Origin: Anseranas semipalmata
Taxonomy: Eukaryota; Chordata; Aves; Anseriformes; Anseranatidae
Reading direction: 5' to 3'
NCBI GenBank assembly: GCA_013399115.1
Contig: VXAA01005245.1
Span: forward strand, 74,831-138,830
Length of the DNA: 64,000 nucleotides
Made by a program: the position numbers and the translations under genes. Under the pieces are notes generated by a model, which worked only from the letters and a program-made list of their open reading frames with translations, was not told the DNA's origin and ran no database searches. Shown here in pieces: positions 12,641 to 26,590 of this stretch; positions within the stretch are counted from its first letter, which is position 1, and each line of letters starts with the position of its first letter.

Positions 12641-14702
12641 TAGCTCTTGTCTATTATATTAATAATTACAGAACTGATTTACTTCCATTTTAATTTTGAC
12701 CCACTGGGGAGCTATGTGGCTCAAATTCACATCCTTGCAAATGAAGGTGATTTGTTGACAGTGATGATATGGCATTACCTCCTGTTTATATGTGTGAACA
12801 AATATGTATGTAAACTGTACTTATTAGTGTAATTCTTTTTAATCATGTCCTATCCAATTATTCATTTTAGGGGAAGTGGAGGAGCAGTGGCAGTTACTGG
12901 GCTGTTTTACCACTTTATTTGCCCTGTTATTGTTATGCTAAATACTTAATCAGAGAATGACAGTGGAGTTTTATAGTGGTAGTTGCAAAAATGCCTAGTC
13001 GTTGCTATGAAAAGACTTAAGATATTAATATTATCAAATATGTTTAAAAAAATCCTTCAAGCTCTTCATGCATGTTATTTTTGTTTTGTTTTATGAGGCC
13101 ATTCATATCAAAGATTTAATGGATTATAGACAGCAGCTCATTTTTTTACTTATAAAATACTTTGAGATATGTGTGTATGTATCTATACATATTTATATAA
13201 AAATATCTTCCTTCCCCATGGAAAAAGGAAAGCCTTACATTCATCATTTTTATTTTTGATTGCCCTACTTTCTTTTCCACATCCATTTGCTTTAATAATC
13301 CTCCAAGATCTAAAGAATATGATGTTCCTTTTTTGGCACTTAAAAAAAAAATTATCCTGTCTGAATGCTGTGGTGGATTTACAACAAACTGTAGTTCTCA
13401 CTGTTTTTTCATGCCCTCCAGGTAACCTGTTAGTTGACATACTGTAGCGTTTATTAGCAAAGTTAGTGTTATCTTGCATACTGTAAGAAATACTGTAAGC
13501 AGAAAAGTTCTAAATCACGGGCTGTCTTTGGCAAGTGATGTCTCTGGGTATACCAGAATATGATTAGATTACAGTTGAATTTTATAGTAAAAATGTCTTT
13601 GTCTTGTATGTTAAAAAGATACAGAATGAGTACATTTCCCAGATTACAAGCTGGTCGCATTGGAGATAATTTTTTGAATTCTAAAGATTTATCCTGCTGG
13701 ATTCCCTGAGAGTTGGCTTTTTTTAATCTTGGCTGTTCAGCCACCCAGCATTGCTTAGAACATACACCATAAGGATTTGTATAGCAATTGACTTAGAAGA
13801 TATTCTTGAGTAAGATGTAGAGAAATCTTGATTATTTCAATGTGGATTTGCATGTCTGTGTGTGGACCAAGTCAGTGAAGGAAGACCTTTTTCGGTTAGT
13901 TTCTGATTGGTAATCGTTTTGGAAATCTGAGATACACATTTCATAGGAGCTTTATGTGTCATGCATTGTAGGCTGATATGCATTAGGTAATTCAGCAAGA
14001 TTCAAATTTGTGCTCAGGAATAATGACCTCTAATCTTCACTAGCACATGAAATCTCTGCATGTTACAATTTCTTGCCAAGTCCTTCCATCTGATAGCAGT
14101 TAGATGTTGCTTGACAGTTTCCCAAATGAGCATCAGCCGTTTGGCTGGGTAGTCATTTACATGCTACCACTCTAACCACCTTGCAGTGACTGCATCAGAG
14201 AAGTGTCTTGAAGGGATTTCCCTCAGAATATAGAGTCAACTTGGAAAGAAATGCAATTCTAACAGGACACAATGATAAAACAAAATTGACATTACTGACA
14301 GAATTCTGGAGCAGATTGACTTGTATAAATCAGTCTGCAGAATACATGACATTTAAAGTTTGTCATCTTAACATTAGTAAAACTAAAATAGCAGATTTTC
14401 AGGCTTTATATACATGTGCTTCTACGTAGACATTAAGTTAAGAAAGGACAAAATTCAAACTTAGATTTCCTTTAGGATACATGCCATACAAAATATATAT
14501 ATAAATAATGTAAGCAATACCTGCCTGCAAATAATACAATAAAATATTGTTCAGTCTTAATAAAATTTTAACGGACAGGTACATAATCTTTAATTTCTTT
14601 TAGAGGTATCCAGCACCTAATGCCATCTTCATATTTATAAATCTCCTCTGATTCTGTCTGTATGTTACTTAATTGATAGCTAGAAAGCAATTCTCCTGGT
14701 GA

Positions 14703-14782
14703 TCATTCATCATTGTAAATAAATGTAGAACAAAAACTAGGTGATTTTTCTATCTTATTTCTCCATGATTTTTCACCACCAC
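14703..14782 (+). promoter_or_regulatory. Deep-intronic YCAY cluster
   Basis: Seven YCAY tetramers lie at 14703, 14707, 14710, 14763, 14773, 14776 and 14779 (start positions), in the sense orientation of the NOVA1 transcript. NOVA proteins bind clusters of this tetramer in RNA. No exon is recognised nearby, so this may be chance, a binding sink, or a mark of an unrecognised exon. The end of the cluster also forms a small CACCA...TGGTG inverted repeat. Confidence 0.25.
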
Positions 14783-15291
14783 TGTGGTGAGCTTCTGAAG
14801 GGTAGACAAACAGAGGTTCATGAGAAACAGAGTGAGTGGAAATTCCATGTATGCCCTACTTCAAAAATTCTCACCTACTTGAGCTTGTGGCCTCCACTGC
14901 ATTGTTAGACAGCAATCTAAATCATATAGTTTTAGGCATTCCGCTATTAAGATACCATTTTTCTTAACTAGCTGTTTACCCCACAGTCTTTTCCAGTTTT
15001 TCCACATTTATTGCATCATACATCTGGTGTTACTGAAGGAATTCCCCAGGGTATCTGCAAGGAAAAGGTGAAACTGCAATTGAAAGGAGCCTCTGTCTGC
15101 TGTGGAAAACTTTAAGCTATTTTTACTCAAGTTCCTTGAGGATTATTGCTATAGAATCTCATGTCACTGGCTAAGTCTGTAAGGAAAGGAAATTAGAACT
15201 CCTTCTCTGTAAGACCACAAAAGCTGGGCAATTATGTTTTTTGGGAGTCTTGCCCTGCTTTAGAAAACACTGCCTTCCAAGGGTAAGTTTT

Positions 15292-15340
15292 AGTTTTGTT
15301 TTGTTTTGTTTTGTTTTGTTTTTGTTTTGTTTTTTTTTTA
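15292..15340. repeat. (TTTTG)n microsatellite
   Basis: Repeated TTTTG units with one longer spacer, ending in a T run. It is a simple repeat, likely length-variable. Confidence 0.95.
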
Positions 15341-15890
15341 CTGAAGAGAAAAATTTCACTCAGGAAGGGAAAAGGAATTGAAAGAACGCAATCTGCTTCT
15401 TATCTCTTAGCTTTTAGGTCTTTGTAGAGGACTGGTATCTTATTTTTCCTTATACTGTCCACTGGAAAGTAAACTTTTCTTTAGTATGGTTGTACTCAGG
15501 ACAAAATAGTAAGGAGTTACTAGGAATGAAACACTATAGCTGCTACGCACATAGGGAAACTTCCTCTTATCACCAAGAAAGAGAACCATGGTAATGTGAT
15601 CCTATTTCCGTCATCCATCTGTAAATATCTTCACTGGTATCATTTGATCATCTTGACACTTTGCACTACCAGCATAGTAGCCAAGATTTCTAGGGTCTTA
15701 CCTAACAGCAGAATGTTGGACTTCAGCTGCAGGAATTGAGCTTTAGCACTATTTTAGAGAGTTTCTGGACTCTCTCATGGTAAGACATTTACACCCTGGA
15801 TACTGCCCCAGTCCTATAAAATAGAGAATCCTAGTTAAAGTAGTGCCTTATAGCACAAGTACACAGCTGTCCCATCGTATCAGTGAAAAA

Positions 15891-15953
15891 TAGATTTCAT
15901 ATGTTGGTATCTATAATTTTGACAGAGATGAGTTTTATAGATTTCATATGTTG
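15891..15953. repeat. Short direct duplication (16-bp unit, 47-bp period)
   Basis: TAGATTTCATATGTTG is present at 15891-15906 and again at 15938-15953. No function is apparent. Confidence 0.85.
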
Positions 15954-18900
15954 ATAAAATTTGCTTTATCTATAGATATATTGGAAGGCATTTCTATAAT
16001 GAGTAAGTAACAGCACTTTATAATTCTGGTTTGATTCCCTGATAGAAGTTTTACTTAAATAAATTCTGTTAGCAGTGTTGAGTTGCACCTGAGCCAGCAT
16101 AGAATAAAGTTTATAATGCCAACCTCAAAAGACTCTTGACTGGGTCATGGTTGATGATATATTCTAATTATGTATGTGAGGAGCAAACATTACAATAATA
16201 ATCAAATACTGATACATAATCTGCAATGCTAACCTGGTGCAAGCTCAGGTGGAATGCTATGTATAATTGCTTTGGTTTGATTTTAAACTTGGAAGAAAGA
16301 TAATGAGTAAAAGTATTTCTAATATAAAGTAGCACTGATTCTGTTATAATTTAATCATTTTAAAAGTTCAGGAAAGTGGCTTTTCAAATTTAATCTTACA
16401 ACTTCTGTAGCTGTGATGATTGCTTATAAATGAACAGCTGCATCTTCATTGCCACAGGCTTAAATTAAAGTCCCAAAGTCCCATAGGTTTTGAATTCCAT
16501 AGCACGTTAGCAAGAAAACTACAAATATAGAAAGGCTCATGTTCTGAGACTGAGCACAATCCATGTAATATTCATGATTACTAAGGCAAACAAAATACAG
16601 CCTTACACCAAATGCTGCAGTGAAAACCACTGTAGAAATTAAAACATAGAAAAAACAAGGTTTACAATAATTATTGAGATAATGTGACTATTGTATTCTT
16701 ATTTTCCATTTAAGAACTTAAATTTTAGATGAAATTGTTTGCCTTCATTTTTATTTCTCACAATTTAGTAATTCAAGTTAAAATAGCCCCCATTGTTTAA
16801 GATGATGCTTTTTTTCCCCATTTTTGTTCAATTTGGTGTTGACTTATGAACTCTGTTACTTCTTCCCTTTGGAAATGTATAAACACCTCAGATATTCCTT
16901 TCTACTTTTATTTTTATATTTTTAATAACTTAATCATATCTAGAATCCTGCAGTCAGAAGTACATTTTCTTAGGAGTGATACAAAAAGCTGCGAAAAACG
17001 CAGTGACTGGGGGAACCTGGAAAGGAGAATGACCATGATCGCATAATTCCTGATCACAGAATAAAACTCTCATGAATGTAGTTCAGAGTGATCTTGGTAT
17101 CAGAATGGGTCATGGCACTCAAAAAATTCCACCATATGCTTCCAGCAGGAATTGCACATTCAGTGCATGGGAATGAGGTAAGCAGAAAATCCTAATTTTT
17201 CTATAGAAGTTAATATGTATTTTCTACACCTATCACAGTAGCTTATTGCCCAGTATTTGTTTACTCTGATGCCTCTGTAAAACAGTCCAGAACCTTTTGC
17301 TAACATGAACCACGTTTGACAAAGAGGTGAAGATCTCACAGATAATTAAATTCTTACATGCTTTGTAAAGATAGGCATCTGTGGATTGGTAAATGATGCT
17401 ATGACAGCCTCCACTGAAGGAAGGCACTAGTGTATGCCTGTATTTGCTGTTCCCAGAAAATCAACAACTCAGAGAAAAGCTTCACTCAGCCTGTACCTTC
17501 CTACCTTCTTAGACAGAAAGATGCATATCTGTAGGGAAATAGGCTTTAGTAATTCCAGTTTCATGAAATTACTTGAATTTTTTGTTGTTTTTGTCATGAT
17601 TCTGATGGATTCTGGGATTTTACTTCCATTTCAGTAAATTTTGTTGGTTTTGTACAGAGAAACCTAAAACTAGGTTTGAAGGAATGCAGGTAGATTTTAA
17701 AACATGACATAACTTATACTCAGTTGATAACAGCATTGGAAACAGTCACCTTGCCATCTCTAAGCTGTGAAAATGGAGGATATGCTGTTACAACTGAAGC
17801 ATAGTTCAGGAATTGACTTGGTCTGAGTAGGTATAAATAAAAGTTGCAGAAAAGAATCTTACTGCTTATAGCTGTAGCTATGTTCCAAAGCAATACAAGG
17901 TGTCAGTGGAAAGTTCTCACTTTGTTTATGCTGTTTCTGGCCATGATCAGAAACTATTTACTGCAATATTTTATTTCTAGACTAGAATAAATACTTCTTG
18001 CTAGGCTTTAGCCTGAGCATGATTCTTTATTTGTAATTGTTTGTAGTTGAATCTGTTTCAATTTAGAGAGCTATATTTTAATGTACTTTGTGTGTACCTG
18101 CACCCAGACAAGTGCTAGACATACTTCAAATACCTGTATCAAGAAGGCATGAAACATGGTCATTCTTATATGCAGTCAATTCTGATTAAAAATTTATGAA
18201 TGAGAAAGTTGAGCAGTATTTACTTTGGGGGATAATTATTTTGACTCTGTCTGGGGCAAAATGATCAGAATGACTGACTGACTAGTAGGCGTTCTGCCAG
18301 CATAATTATTTGAATGATGCCACTTCTGCCTTTTCGTCGATTTTTGCTCTTCCCAGTTGCTTGTCCTGTCAGAGGTAATTAATCTCAACCTATCTTAGAA
18401 GTAGCTTATCTACTTTAATCTTAAGTAATGCTAGTTAAGAGTTGCTAAATTTCAACTGCCAGTGCCTCAGATATACAACAACTTTTAAGATTGGTCTTCG
18501 CATTTAATTTATTTTAATACAACGCTTCTCACATTCTGAAAATTTCACTTTTTCTCAGTTTTGGAAAACAAAAAGATTTTTACTTGCACTTCAAATGCGT
18601 TCTTGAAACACGTGCCTTGTTAGCATCTAAGTAACATTCCTAACCTTAGCAAGCCATTATACTGCACTTTTCCACAGATTAGCATCTTGTAGGTCCTCTG
18701 CCTAAAATCTGTGTGTTTGTCTGCGTGCTGTTTAAGAAAAGGCTTTGTTGTTGTTGGTTTTTCTTTCCTCTGTGACATGTTTTGGCTGGTAAGATTAAGG
18801 TTTCAGAGTTAAGAATTGCAAGCCACTAGTTAAGAAGAAAAAACTGTTTCGCTTCATTTGTAATGTTTGTTTTATAAAATAAAAATAAGCAACACTTAAT

Positions 18901-19418
18901 AAACAAACAAAAAGATAAAATGATGTTGTCATACAGAATATGCATATTATTTGGCTAAAAAGGGATGTGAGCAAGTAGCTTGGTGAATAATGAATTATGA
19001 AAGCTTAAGACTCAACAAGTAGTTAATTTTTGAGGCAAGAAAAAGTCATTATCTTCATTGATGACAGGTGATGATGAGGGAAAAAAGAAGGGGCAGAGGA
19101 CTGTTATGCTGTCCACCCCTCAGGCATATAAATGCTTCACAGCATTTTCACACTTATGCTAAGATGTTCATCTCAGCATATATTCCTGTCTTAGGTTAAC
19201 TTGGCTTGCTAATGTGTGTGAAAAATTGTACTTTATCTGGATTAATGATGCGGTCTGAATCTGTCGCAATAATTTTAGAAGTAGTGTCAGAGGATCACCA
19301 CCTACTCTGCTATTATTTTGGGGGGTAAGAGATCATAAGGTTTCGGGAGTGTACCGTGCTGGCCAGCATAGTGTTGCTGCAGGAGTGGCACCTGCCGTAA
19401 AGCGCTAAGTTCTGTGAT

Positions 19419-19571
19419 NNNNNNNNNNNNNNNNNNNNNNNNNNNNNNNNNNNNNNNNNNNNNNNNNNNNNNNNNNNNNNNNNNNNNNNNNNNNNNNNNN
19501 NNNNNNNNNNNNNNNNNNNNNNNNNNNNNNNNNNNNNNNNNNNNNNNNNNNNNNNNNNNNNNNNNNNNNNN
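19419..19571. other. Assembly gap (153 N)
   Basis: A run of 153 undetermined bases. Both flanks (about 19320-19418 and 19572-19700) are richer in G, C and CpG than the surrounding intron: nine CpGs in roughly 230 bases, including a CACGTG E-box at 19597-19602. Translations running across the N run are meaningless and were discarded. Confidence 0.99.
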
Positions 19572-20746
19572 CCCCCCAACTCTTACCCATTCCCGACACG
19601 TGCATGTGTAATGCTTCCCTGCTGCTGAATTAGAGAAGCTATATGAACATCGCCGTTCTAGAGCTGGGGAAGGAAACAGACTTAAGATTGCTGCGGGCTG
19701 GGCCACTCCTGGTGCAGAATTCTTACAGCAAAATAGTACAGAATAAGTACTGTTCTTAAAGCTTATTTTCTGATTTAAAGGTCTGCTGCCTTTTTAAATA
19801 GAAAAGCTCTCAGGCAAACATAGAAAGAAGAATGTACATTCATATCAGTAGAGAGTCTACCTTGTAGAGGTCAGCTTGTCTTTTCTCCTTGCCTATTCAG
19901 GAGAAGAAATGTTGAGGGTCTCAGTGAAGTTCATCTTGCATTACTGCATGGCAGGGCCATGGGAGAGTGTCTGAGAATCAGCAGCTTGTGCAGGCTCATC
20001 AGAAATTCCAGCCCAGGGGGAGGCTCTTTGGAAGAGGAGCAGTGGAAAAACTTTGCTGTCTGAGACTCGGGTTCCTTCTTCCCCACTGGCTCCTGAGGAG
20101 GTTTTCTGCACAGGATTCTCAGCTTATGATTTAATTTGGGGGAAGATTTATTCTTTGGGCATTTATATAGTGATTTTATTTCAGGTAGCTTTATTTATTT
20201 TATGTTGTTTTATACAGGTTGTTTGTGCTTTTAGGCAGACACAACTTGAATTCACATAGCTGTAATATTCTCTTTGCAAAGTGAAGGTAAATGTTTACTC
20301 TGCCTTCCAGGGAAGGTTTTCTAACCACAGTGTCAATGTGTGATCAGATTTGGTCATCCTCACCTTTTATTATTTTTCATTATCATCTGCTTACTAAGCT
20401 GACAGTCTCCATCAGAGACAGTACCTTGTATGGATTCACGTTAGAAATGATAATTCTTATTTTTAGCTGATCAAGGTCTCTCCAATTTGATATACTGGAA
20501 GATTAGCAGGTGTCTGCTAGGTAAATAGTAAGCACATTTAAGTATGTTAAAGGATTTCTATGTTAGGCCATATGGAAAATCCTAAATCAGAACCTGCCAG
20601 AAAAGTCTTTCAGTTTTAAAAAAAGGAAGATACAGGATTTCCATCTTAAAAGAGGGGGGGAGAGGAGGGTTCAGTCCTAAAATAGTCTTATGATTTTGAT
20701 GAAAGAAAATGTATGATTTTAAGGCTATCTAGAATCTGGTGGTTTG

Positions 20747-20772
20747 TTTATCCGCTTATATTTATCCGCTTA
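20747..20772. repeat. Tandem 14-bp-period duplication
   Basis: TTTATCCGCTTA occurs at 20747-20758 and 20761-20772. It is a minor local duplication. Confidence 0.85.
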
Positions 20773-21323
20773 ATTCAGAACAGAAATGTGGAGAATGATG
20801 AAACCCAATTATAGTATATTCAGTCCATGTTCTTATCTTGCAATCAGTTGGATACATTCTCTATGAAGTTTCAGTGACTTCAGCGGCAATATCCATAGAT
20901 TTAAGGATCTGATAATGATGTTGTGGCTGTTAACATTTTGATTGCATTCATTCCAGATGAATTCTGACACCTTTCTGTTTTTGAATGGGATTGCTTTCAC
21001 CCTCTGTTCAAAACTGGGGGGAAAAAAAGTCTTACTCTTCAGCCCTGCTCTTGATCAGTGAAGTAGTATGAGCTAGCTGTCCAGATTTCCTCAAATCTAA
21101 TAATCTAAGGATTGGAATGTGATAGTGTTTGTAACTAATGAATTGTGGCATTATTTGTTTGAAAATACAAGTTGAAAATACTTGCAACATGATTGGCCCA
21201 TAAAAAAGGTTCCTGTATGGACATAGCCATAGTACTGATAGGAGATCTTTTGTTCACTTAATACTATTCTCTTTCTGATGGCGAAAGGGTACAGAAACTA
21301 AAGAAAAAGCTAAAGTTTACAAC

Positions 21324-21362
21324 TTTTTTTTTTTNATTTAAAATTTTTTTTTTTTTTTGTAG

Positions 21363-21403
<41 letters not shown>
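21324..21403. repeat. Poly-T / poly-A inverted homopolymer with an undetermined base
   Basis: T11, one N at 21335, a short AT spacer, T15 at 21344-21358, then GTAG, T5 and an uninterrupted A36 at 21368-21403. The T and A arms are complementary and separated by only a few bases. The N and the extreme A length suggest that the assembly is unreliable here. Confidence 0.9.
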
Positions 21404-21405
<2 letters not shown>

Positions 21406-21773
21406 ATTTCAGCAAGATCTTTAGCTCATTGGTTCTAAACTTGTCAAGGCCATTATATCTACCCTGACTATTGAAAAGGTAATTTTGTACAAGAATGAAA
21501 ATAGTTTAGCAAATATCTGTAGAGCAGGAATTTTTGAGTGCTGAGGATAAAAGAATATATAGCTGTGTGATGGATATATAAATAGAGAAAGAACAGCTGT
21601 CATCCACTGCAAAAAGTTGTGAAAAAGTTCTGTATAAAATACTTCTGTCTACTTAACATTTTATACTCCTTTTTATTGTGGATTTTTATATGACAAAATA
21701 TTTGTGAATTTATATAAATCCACTGGTGGGTGGAAATCATTCTGGCGTTTGCTGTTGGAGGGAAATCTCTCTC

Positions 21774-21790
21774 TTTTTTTTTTTTTTTTT
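21774..21790. repeat. Poly-T tract
   Basis: A homopolymer of about 17 T after a CTCTCT stretch. No associated element is recognised. Confidence 0.85.
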
Positions 21791-24700
21791 GGTACTGACA
21801 CTTCAGTTTACCTCTTACTGCACCATTTTTACATGCTGACTTATTCCTACACCCAAACACTCCTTTTAAAGGTGGTATATAGCATTACTAGTAATTATAG
21901 TTTTGGTATTGAGCCTTGAGGAGCCCAGTGTCTAGCCTAAGCTCATACTCAAATCTCCAGGTATAGTTAAGGGGAGAGCTTCATTTCGTTAATTCTATCC
22001 TAGGGTGGATCATATGTGTTGTTCATGGTCCCTAACTTTCTTAAACAGCTATCTTGGATTCTGCATAATTTTTTAAAGTTAAATTTGGGGGACATAAATG
22101 ACATTCATAGGAAAAAGAACAACAGGACATGCTGTAAAACGGTTACAATCTGGAAGTCTGGAAGGAGCTAGGAACACAAAAATAATTGTAGTGTACTGAA
22201 TGCTTCGGCAATAGTCACAAACTCCTCCTACCTGTTATCCATATAAACACTGGATTGGAAGTCTATTACTGAGGACCAATGAATTTAATTTAATACACAG
22301 CAGCAAAGGTGTGTGTGTTTGCACACATTTGTATATGCATGTTGTGTGTGCATCAAAATGGGAGCTCATCCTGCTTTTCACGTGGCAGCATTCTTCTTAC
22401 TCTGAAAACATAAATCCATATGCATCATTGTCTCATATTTCTGGACTAGGATGTGGAGTAATTAATATGGTGCAGATGCTGTAGTCCTTCTCTACATTTT
22501 ATCCCTACATAGAGTGACTTTTTTCTGTGGTGTTAATCTTGAACACTATGGATAAAGGCAATTTCTTGCAGGATCTTGACTTAAGTTGAAAACCATTCAA
22601 CCGTAGTAGGTATACTGTTAAAAAAAAATTGTTTCCATGTTCACTTTCAGTTTTTACTTGCCAGTATATTTGAAATATACATGTAATTACATATATTTTA
22701 AGTGTATGAATGTGAGAAAATTTTCTCTTGAATTAGAATCTCTAATACAAACTTGCAGTATAGTTCATTTACCCGAAATGTCGTGTTTGCTTCTTCTAAA
22801 CAGATACATAGCAATGAGTGTATTAGGTGATTGGATTTCTTGAGTAACTGGCCTTATCTAGAAGGATTTTCCAAAGCTTTTCACAGGCTTTTAAACTATG
22901 AAACTTGAGAAATATTTTTGAGGAGAAAAACTCCCTTGGTGATTTGAACTGTTATCACTCTAAATTATAAGATGCATCAGTTCCTACAATTTCTTAAAGT
23001 ATATTTTACTGTTTAAATGGGTGGGTTTTTTTCTTTTAGTAATTGTATGTGTAGGAGGCACTATTAACAAAGGTTCATATTACTATAGCATAGCATAAAA
23101 GATGTAATTGCCAACTGAACATTACTTTGCATGAAAAACATTCTTAAGTGCTTTTGTTGATATGAAAATTCATCTTAGATACCTTGAAAAACACATGTAA
23201 TTTTTTCTTTCTATTCTCTGGTCCTCTTCCAGAAATATGGTCAACTTTATTTCCTTCAACAAATTTGGTCTTGTGGTGGTATTTTGTGTGTTTGCTTTTT
23301 AATGATTTTGACGGCTTTTGTTTCTTGGACACCTTCACATTTTCATCAAGCTTAGATATTTTTTATTAACTTGTATCTATTTACTTATTTAGATGCTTAC
23401 TGTTCACTGATATGGTAAAAATAGTAACTCTGCAAAATTCTATGCACCTTGGTAATCTTAAAAGTATTTGAATAAGCAAATTATTATACCACCTTGTTAG
23501 AAAATAGATCCAAGTACCTTAATGCCAAGCCCATCTCACTTTGAAAAAGTGCTTATATGAGCCAGAAGCATATTGCTGTCCATCAACCACTGTTAAAAAT
23601 ACAAAAGGAAATGGATTAGGAGATTTTTCTGTTAGCAGAGAACATAATATAACTTGAGGACCCTCATCTGTTTTTTGTTTTAATAGATGGGACATTTAAA
23701 TAGCAATAAATATATTTTGTATTCTGTTTAAGTTTGTTATTTTTTGATTCTCCTTGTTTTTTCATTATTTTGTTCTTGAGGACAGGCACCTTTAGGAAAT
23801 GTGTTCACTTTCCAATTGAAGGAAATTGAAGATAAGATGACAGTTCATTTAGCCTATTTACCTTAACAATTTGGGTGGTAGAAGGAAAAATTCATAGGAG
23901 GTTGTTTCCCCAGATACTTTTGGTGAAGTTTTCCTTTGACATAAAATTTCATTGCAGCTAAACCTAAAAAAAATCTACTTTGTTCCTTTGTAACTGTTTT
24001 TACTATTACATATTTTGACCAAAATAATACAAGGTTTTTCATTTGGGTAGAAAATTTTATGATGGAATCAGGTGGGGTTTGATTTTGTTTGAACAGTAGC
24101 TCATTTGTTATAGATGGTTTTGCAAATAATATATTAACCATTTCCCCAGACATATTGAACAAAACTATAATGCTTCTGTCAACAGTTTGAGGTACTTTCC
24201 AATTCTACAGCTTTGATTTTCTAGAAACGTGCTTGCTTTCCCAAAGTATAATTAGTCTGTGCTCCCTCTCATTGCAACCCTCGGTCATTGATTTGCATAC
24301 GCACTTTCCCTCTGATTGTTTCTCATCTAAGTAACAATCCTTGGTAATACCATAGCAAGAAAAAGATCTGTGGCTTTTGCCTCTGTTTTGGGTGAGATTC
24401 ATGAGCCTTTGCAAGTGGAATCTACAGTAGTTTCAAGAATAAATCTTAAACAGACAAAAGTAGTTATAATTCCTTCTTTCCTCTCTTATACGTAACAGTA
24501 TAATGTTAATCAATCTCATCTCCCTTTGTATAATTTAATTTTTTGGAAATTAGTATAAAATCCTTAGCTGATATCCAACAAAACAGTTTATGTTCAAGGG
24601 ATTGTTTGCTTTCAAGATGACTCATCATCTCCTCTAAGCCTTTAATAATTGTGAGTTTGGTTTTTTTCTTTTTTAAAATTCTTTTTAATTTCCTAGTTTT

Positions 24701-25226
24701 CTCTTTCACAAGGGAATAATCTGTTTCTTCAAACTCATAACTATGTTAAACCTGGATTCATGTAATTCACTCATGTGACCTGAGCACAACGGACTGTAAA
24801 CTTGGAGTTTTAATATAACTCTGAAAACTCATACACTTTACAGCATTTTTTAACTTGATTCCTTTCAATATCTGAATTGTACTTAAGAGGTCACATATTC
24901 AATAACAATAAAATAAATGGTATATAAGTGGGTATTAATATGTATGCACACGTATGTGCGTGGCTAGCCATATTTATGTAGATATGTAGTTATATATGCA
25001 AATTGAAAAACTGAAGTTATCGTCTTCCAGTTTACTTCCAGAAACAGCCGAAATGGAGTTATGGAGACTGTGAATACTTGCTGAGACATCGGATGTATTT
25101 TGAACTTACATCAGTGCATATAAGAGTCTTTGTCTTGTTTTAACATTGCTATAGATTAAAATTTTCTACAATCAATCTGTTATTTTGACATTCCTACCAG
25201 ATATGTGGTACATCAGACTGATACTC

Positions 25227-25268
25227 TTGTAGTCAAGTTTAGTGACGCAGTTGTAGTCAAGTTTAGTG
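25227..25268. repeat. Direct duplication (18-bp unit, 24-bp period)
   Basis: TTGTAGTCAAGTTTAGTG is present at 25227-25244 and, unchanged, at 25251-25268. The surrounding 25200-25440 is open on the plus strand and locally GC-richer, but it has no recognisable protein domain. Confidence 0.85.
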
Positions 25269-26510
25269 TTCTGGCCCGATTTCTTGTGGTGCTGAAGTTC
25301 CAAGTCACACTGGGGCATCCTCTCACACCCCACTGCAGGTGGAGTTGGGCACAGTGGGGCACACCCTGCAGTGCTCCTTTCTGCTGTTCACAGATGCAGG
25401 TGAGGACCTGGGAAAGTAGTCAGATTGGGATTTACAGTTGAGTGATAGCCCTCTCTGAGATTTAATTCGCTAACCAGTTTGGCTCCTTTTGGGTGTGCCA
25501 CACCTAAAAGACAACATGTGATCAATATGGGCTCAGCAGACAGCTGTTTCTGCTAAGGCAGGTAAGGCTTCCTGTGAACTTTAGGACACCTGTTAAGAAA
25601 ATATTAGAGGACTGATATTAGAGGATCCCAAGTTCTAACATGTATTTTTGCAGATTTCAGCAAATCACACGCATAGATTGCACGTGCTTGGTAATCATCA
25701 CATCTGTTAATATGTTAATGTTAATATGTTTCAAGAAATAGATCACTTATACATAATTTAATTTTCTGCTTTTATTAGATGCTTGACTCATGTGAGGTAT
25801 AATGTAGCTGCAGAAAACATTAATAGTTAGAATTCCAGGAGGTGTAATTGCAGATGAAACATTAATGGGAACAGTTTCTTTCTCTCTTAAAGAAGAATGG
25901 AGCATTAGTTAAGCTAAATGTATCTAGTCAATCTGTACTTGAAAATTAAAGTTAAAGTTAAGGATGCCCTGGTTTTATGACAGAGACATCAAGAAGATTC
26001 TTACAGGGCCATGATTTCTTTTTGAATTCACAGATTCCCTTCAATTAGGTTTTTCTCTTTGATTCTGCTGTTTTAATTGGTTGGTCAGGAAAAGTTAAGT
26101 TTTACTCCCAATTTTTATATGTGTTCTGTATAAGCAGTTCCAAAATTATTTCGTCTGGAGGAAAACAAATGCAGAACATGAATGTTCTAGCACTGCTACC
26201 AGCCATCTTGTTTCCTCTTCCAGTTTGGGAAGTCTATTAAGCCATTAAGGTTTGTGCTGAGAGAAACATCTTGCTCTGTGATGGAGATGGGAATGAGCTC
26301 TGGATTAAGACCAATTAATTCTATCTCAAGAAATGAGGGTACAAGGACAGCAGGGAGATAAGGACCAAAGTAGGAAACTGCCTTGCTGAGCTTCCTATAA
26401 CATTTTGCACGTAAGTGGGATGTTCTTATGTGCTGCATTTAAGCATGTGTATATTTGTCATTCATGTAACAGAAGTTTTTCCACATCTGTTTAAGGTATG
26501 AAATAGTACT

Positions 26511-26590
26511 AATGCGTTTAATTAAAACAAATTATTTTTATTGTCTGGCTTTCATTTGCTGAGATTTTATGTAATTGCAGTGAGGAAATG
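26511..26590. promoter_or_regulatory. Homeodomain-motif-rich block, candidate noncoding element
   Basis: Contains TTTAATTAAAA, AAATTATT and GTAATTGCAG words in non-repetitive sequence. The composition is like that of conserved developmental enhancers in introns of neuronal genes. Only the motif content is visible; conservation and activity are unknown. Confidence 0.2.

Noticed and set aside
19302..19706. Several open frames crossing 19419-19571
   Set aside because: They exist only because undetermined bases contain no stop codons.
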